A DNA stretch of 64,000 bases from Batkoa obscura (taxonomy: Eukaryota > Entomophthoromycota > Entomophthoromycetes > Entomophthorales > Batkoaceae). Below, piece after piece: positions 61,497 to 64,000 of this stretch. The notes under the pieces were generated by a model. That model did no database searches, had not been told where the DNA came from, and worked only from the letters and a program-made list of their open reading frames with translations. Location: positions 1,054,001-1,118,000 of the forward strand of contig JASVEC010000007.1 in the NCBI GenBank assembly GCA_030770535.1, written 5' to 3'. The stretch's first letter is position 1, and every line of letters begins with the position of its first letter. The position numbers and the translations under genes are program-made.

Positions 61497-61568
61497 GGCT
61501 AGCTGGCGCAATGGTAGCGCGTTGGACTCCAGATCTAGAGGTTAGAGGTTCGACTCCTCTGCTGGTCA
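61497..61568 (+). tRNA. tRNA-Trp (CCA), second copy
   Basis: Identical over all 72 nt to 49694-49765: anticodon CCA, GCGC D-stem, AGAGG/CCTCT T-stem. The 20 bp before it and the 20-bp palindrome after it are also identical. Homology continues more weakly downstream, so the locus was duplicated as a unit of roughly 200 bp. Confidence 0.92.
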
Positions 61569-61588
61569 ACTTTTTACATGTAAAAAGT
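61569..61588 (+). terminator. palindromic Pol III terminator
   Basis: The same perfect palindrome ACTTTTTACATGTAAAAAGT as behind the first tRNA-Trp, with the T5 termination run. Confidence 0.75.
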
Positions 61589-61709
61589 TATTTATAAATT
61601 TCTATTAAAATTTTCTCTTTCATTAGATTTAAATAAGCAAGCAAATTAGAAATTCATGCTTGCTTATCTTCCATCATTTGCAAGATATCAAACTGAAAAA
61701 AATAACTAG

Positions 61710-61809
61710 TATTTGGGGATGTATTTTTTTGCTTAAGAACTTTAATAACAATCTTTCCATTCGAATAGCACTTAAAAAACAGAAAAAGTGATGAAATTAA
61801 AAAAATGGA
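61710..61809 (-). mobile_element. foldback MITE copy 10
   Basis: TATTTGGGGATGTATTTTTT, core ATTCGAATAGCACTTAAAAA, then AAAGTGATGAAATTAAAAAA. The far end (expected ACACCCCCATA) is eroded. Confidence 0.75.
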
Positions 61810-62749
61810 CAAAAGAATGTGATAAGAAAGACTTCAATATATTTATTAATTGATTGATTAGTTTGAATTGTATATTTATTTTTTAAACAATAAGTCAGTA
61901 GCAGTATCAAAATTAAGAAATTTTTTTAATAATGCTACGATTGTAAATAAAATACATCATTTAAAAATATTAACTGGAAATATCTTTTTTATAAATTTGC
62001 TTATTTTTCGTTTTTTCAAATTTTTAAAAATGATTGAAACCATGCATGTCTTGATATATAAAATAGCCATATAAGTATTAAAAAAATCATTTTTAAAATG
62101 TTAAAATCACATATATAACTAAACACATTCGAAATTAGAAGTTGTATATCTTATAATATAGAAAACTTTTCAAACTTTCATTTCTATTAGAAATTAGAAA
62201 TTAAAGTTTAAAAATTTTAAAAATGAAACGGACACTCTTGAGACGTAATAGTAATTTTGAGAGTATTATTGCATAATATAGTAAAACATTGTATTAAAAT
62301 GATTTAATAAGTAGATTGCTGAAATGAACTTTAACCTTACTATCATTCAATTTTTATAATAAAATAACTCTATTTCTTGTTTTTTTAATAATTTATTAAT
62401 CAGAATAATTAAAAAAGATAGTTTTTATTATGGAAAGTTACTATTAAAATAAGCTGCTATTACTTCCCAAAAATGATTTTAAAATTCTTTGTCTCCTTTA
62501 GATAGTAAGTGGCAATTCAAATAAAGCTTGATAAATCAAACTTCAGAATCCCATAATTTAACCTTAACTAGGAATTAACCTATAGTCGAACCCCATATGA
62601 TAAAATATGTTCTAGAATCGGTTGTCCAATAGGATACGAAAATTCGATCAGTAAACCAATAATGCTTAAAATCAAGCTGTCTGATTCCTAAGTTAACTAT
62701 AAGTATCCCCGCAGGACTTCCTAAAGTTTTTACTTTTCAACTTTTTTTA
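61810..62749. other. upstream region of the PABP gene
   Basis: No separate gene supported; a 68-codon Phe-rich frame at 61868 is not convincing. Near 62625-62665 there are two CCAAT motifs (TCCAAT and ACCAAT), suggesting the core promoter of the downstream gene. Confidence 0.5.
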
Positions 62750-62823
62750 AAGCAAACAAAAAAAACTGAAAAAAAACCCAAAAAATAAAAAAGAATTTAA
62801 ACTCTAAAAAAAAATAAAAAATT
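62750..62823 (+). promoter_or_regulatory. A-rich leader of PABP mRNA
   Basis: The 74 bases before the ATG are almost all A in short oligo(A) blocks, such as AAAAAAAACCCAAAAAATAA. Animal PABP mRNAs carry an A-rich leader bound by PABP itself to repress translation, and the yeast PAB1 leader is also A-rich. Autoregulation is inferred by analogy. Confidence 0.6.
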
Positions 62824-64000
62824 ATGTCTACCTCAGTACAGCCAACCAGCACCCCTGTTGCTTCCCAAAATGCCTCCGATGCCACTGCTGCCCCAGTTAA
62901 CCAAACTACCACTGGTGCCGCTCAACCAACTGGTTCTCTTTATGTCGGTGACCTTTCGGAGTACGTTGCCGAGTCCCACCTTTTTGACTATTTCAACATG
63001 ATCGGTCCTGTTGCTAGCATCCGTGTTTGCCGTGATGCTAATACCCGCCGTTCTCTTGGTTACGCTTATGTTAACTACCATAACGTTTCTGATGCTGAAC
63101 GCGCCATTGAAGCCTTGAATTATACCCCAATTCAAGGTAAGATCTGTCGCATTATGTGGTCCCAACGTGACCCATCTCTCCGTAAGATTGGTACCGGTAA
63201 TGTTTTTATCAAGAACCTTGACCCCTCCATTGATAACAAGGCTCTTCATGATACCTTTACCGCCTTCGGTAAAATTCTTTCTTGCAAAGTTGTAACCGAA
63301 AATGGAAAATCTAAAGGTTATGGTTTTGTCCACTTCGATAAATACGATGATGCTGAAGCTGCCATTCAAAATGTAAATGGTATGTTACTTAATGATCTTA
63401 TTGTTTATGTTGGTCACCACCAAAGCTCTAAAGAACGTGCTTCAAAAGCTGATGAAGCCAAGAAAATTTTTACTAATGTCTACGTAAAGAACATTGACCC
63501 ATCTGTTACTGACGATCAATTAAATGAGTTATTTAGTCAACAAGGTCCAGTTACTTCAGCTCTTGTAAGTCGTACTGAAGATGGTAAGTCTAAAGAATTT
63601 GGTTTTGTCAACTTTGAGAATCACGAGGATGCTATGAAGGCTATTGAGAACCTCCATGAACACGAACTTGCTGGAAAGAAGATTTTTGTTTGCCGTGCCC
63701 AAAAGAAAAATGAGCGTGAACAAGAACTTCGCAAACAATTCGAACAATTCAAGGAGGATAAGGCTGCTAAATCCCAAGGTGTTAACCTTTATGTTAAGAA
63801 CCTTGATGACAACATTGACGATGAAAAGCTTAGAGAAGCTTTTACTCCCTATGGTACCATTACCAGCTGCAAAGTCATGAGCGATGACAAGAAAGTTTCT
63901 AAAGGTTTTGGATTTGTTGCTTTCTCCACTACTGAAGAAGCCAGCAAAGCTCTTGCTGAAATGAACAACCGTATGCTTGGTAACAAACCACTCTATGTTG
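62824..64000 (+). CDS. PAB1: polyadenylate-binding protein, 5' part
   Basis: 392 codons, open to the window edge. The protein binds mRNA poly(A) tails and joins them to eIF4G and deadenylases. After a Thr/Ala/Gln-rich leader, four RRMs follow: RRM1 from residue ~38 ([11 protein letters not shown]), RRM2 from ~126 ([14 protein letters not shown]1 KGYGFVHF), RRM3 from ~218 ([14 protein letters not shown]1 KEFGFVNF), RRM4 from ~321 ([14 protein letters not shown]1 KGFGFVAF). The window ends in RRM4; the linker and C-terminal MLLE domain lie outside. Codon use is strikingly different from the neighbours, rich in C-ending codons (ACC, GCC, TCC, AAC, CGT), as expected for a highly expressed gene. 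In RRM3 the usual Gly of RNP1 is Glu. The ATG follows an A-rich leader and no intron is seen. Confidence 0.95.
   Translation, partial: MSTSVQPTSTPVASQNASDATAAPVNQTTTGAAQPTGSLYVGDLSEYVAESHLFDYFNMIGPVASIRVCRDANTRRSLGYAYVNYHNVSDAERAIEALNYTPIQGKICRIMWSQRDPSLRKIGTGNVFIKNLDPSIDNKALHDTFTAFGKILSCKVVTENGKSKGYGFVHFDKYDDAEAAIQNVNGMLLNDLIVYVGHHQSSKERASKADEAKKIFTNVYVKNIDPSVTDDQLNELFSQQGPVTSALVSRTEDGKSKEFGFVNFENHEDAMKAIENLHEHELAGKKIFVCRAQKKNEREQELRKQFEQFKEDKAAKSQGVNLYVKNLDDNIDDEKLREAFTPYGTITSCKVMSDDKKVSKGFGFVAFSTTEEASKALAEMNNRMLGNKPLYV

Noticed and set aside
62730-63369. Minus-strand open frames of 60 and 178 codons at the right end
   Set aside because: They lie antisense to the PABP coding region, whose four RRMs and codon usage are unmistakable on the plus strand.

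Overview
The window is nuclear DNA from a very AT-rich fungus. A Zn2Cys6 zinc-cluster regulator, a Bgl2/Scw-type GH17 wall glucanase, a fungal-style S41 peptidase, a laccase-type multicopper oxidase, four-RRM poly(A)-binding protein, 49-58 nt introns and asparagine-rich proteins all fit. Low GC and asparagine tracts would suit an early-diverging lineage such as an Entomophthoromycotina-like fungus, but that placement is a guess.

Layout. 1-7.5 kb: two homeobox genes head to head about 2 kb apart. 7.5-9.3 kb: a broken laccase-like gene. 10.9-35.0 kb: the main feature of the window, a 10,465-bp inverted duplication (10948-21412 and 24569-35033, 3,156-bp spacer). Each arm carries a complete gene of about 3,420 codons for an SZT2-like protein, the large KICSTOR subunit of the nutrient/TORC1 pathway. 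The copies are convergent, collinear without net indels, and differ by one seen base (Leu/Ser). Identity starts 47 bp before the proposed start codon and ends 12 bp after the stop. 35-44 kb: an intact zinc-cluster gene amid decayed zinc-cluster-like sequence, and two broken copies of a small lysine-rich secreted-protein gene. 44-48 kb: a type II membrane protein with an 'HGD' repeat ectodomain, then a GH17 glucanase. 49-58.5 kb: tRNA-Trp, three paralogous membrane-anchored SPRY genes sharing an intron position and carrying C-terminal PPxY motifs (Ear1/Ssh4-like Rsp5 adaptors), and a third homeobox gene. 58.9-64 kb: an S41-like secreted peptidase, a second identical tRNA-Trp and the 5' part of a poly(A)-binding protein gene with an A-rich leader.

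Ten recognisable copies (plus one degraded) of a ~105-bp foldback MITE with TATGGGG...CCCCATA ends lie between the genes. A 1.7-kb element with related ends occupies much of the duplication spacer and contains one MITE; a second MITE abuts its right end.

These are mostly unlinked eukaryotic genes, not an operon. Themes are local gene-family expansion (homeobox, SPRY, zinc cluster, SZT2, tRNA-Trp) and nutrient/ubiquitin signalling (SZT2, Rsp5 adaptors). Several genes have a TATAAA box about 45-95 bp upstream of the ATG, implying short leaders.
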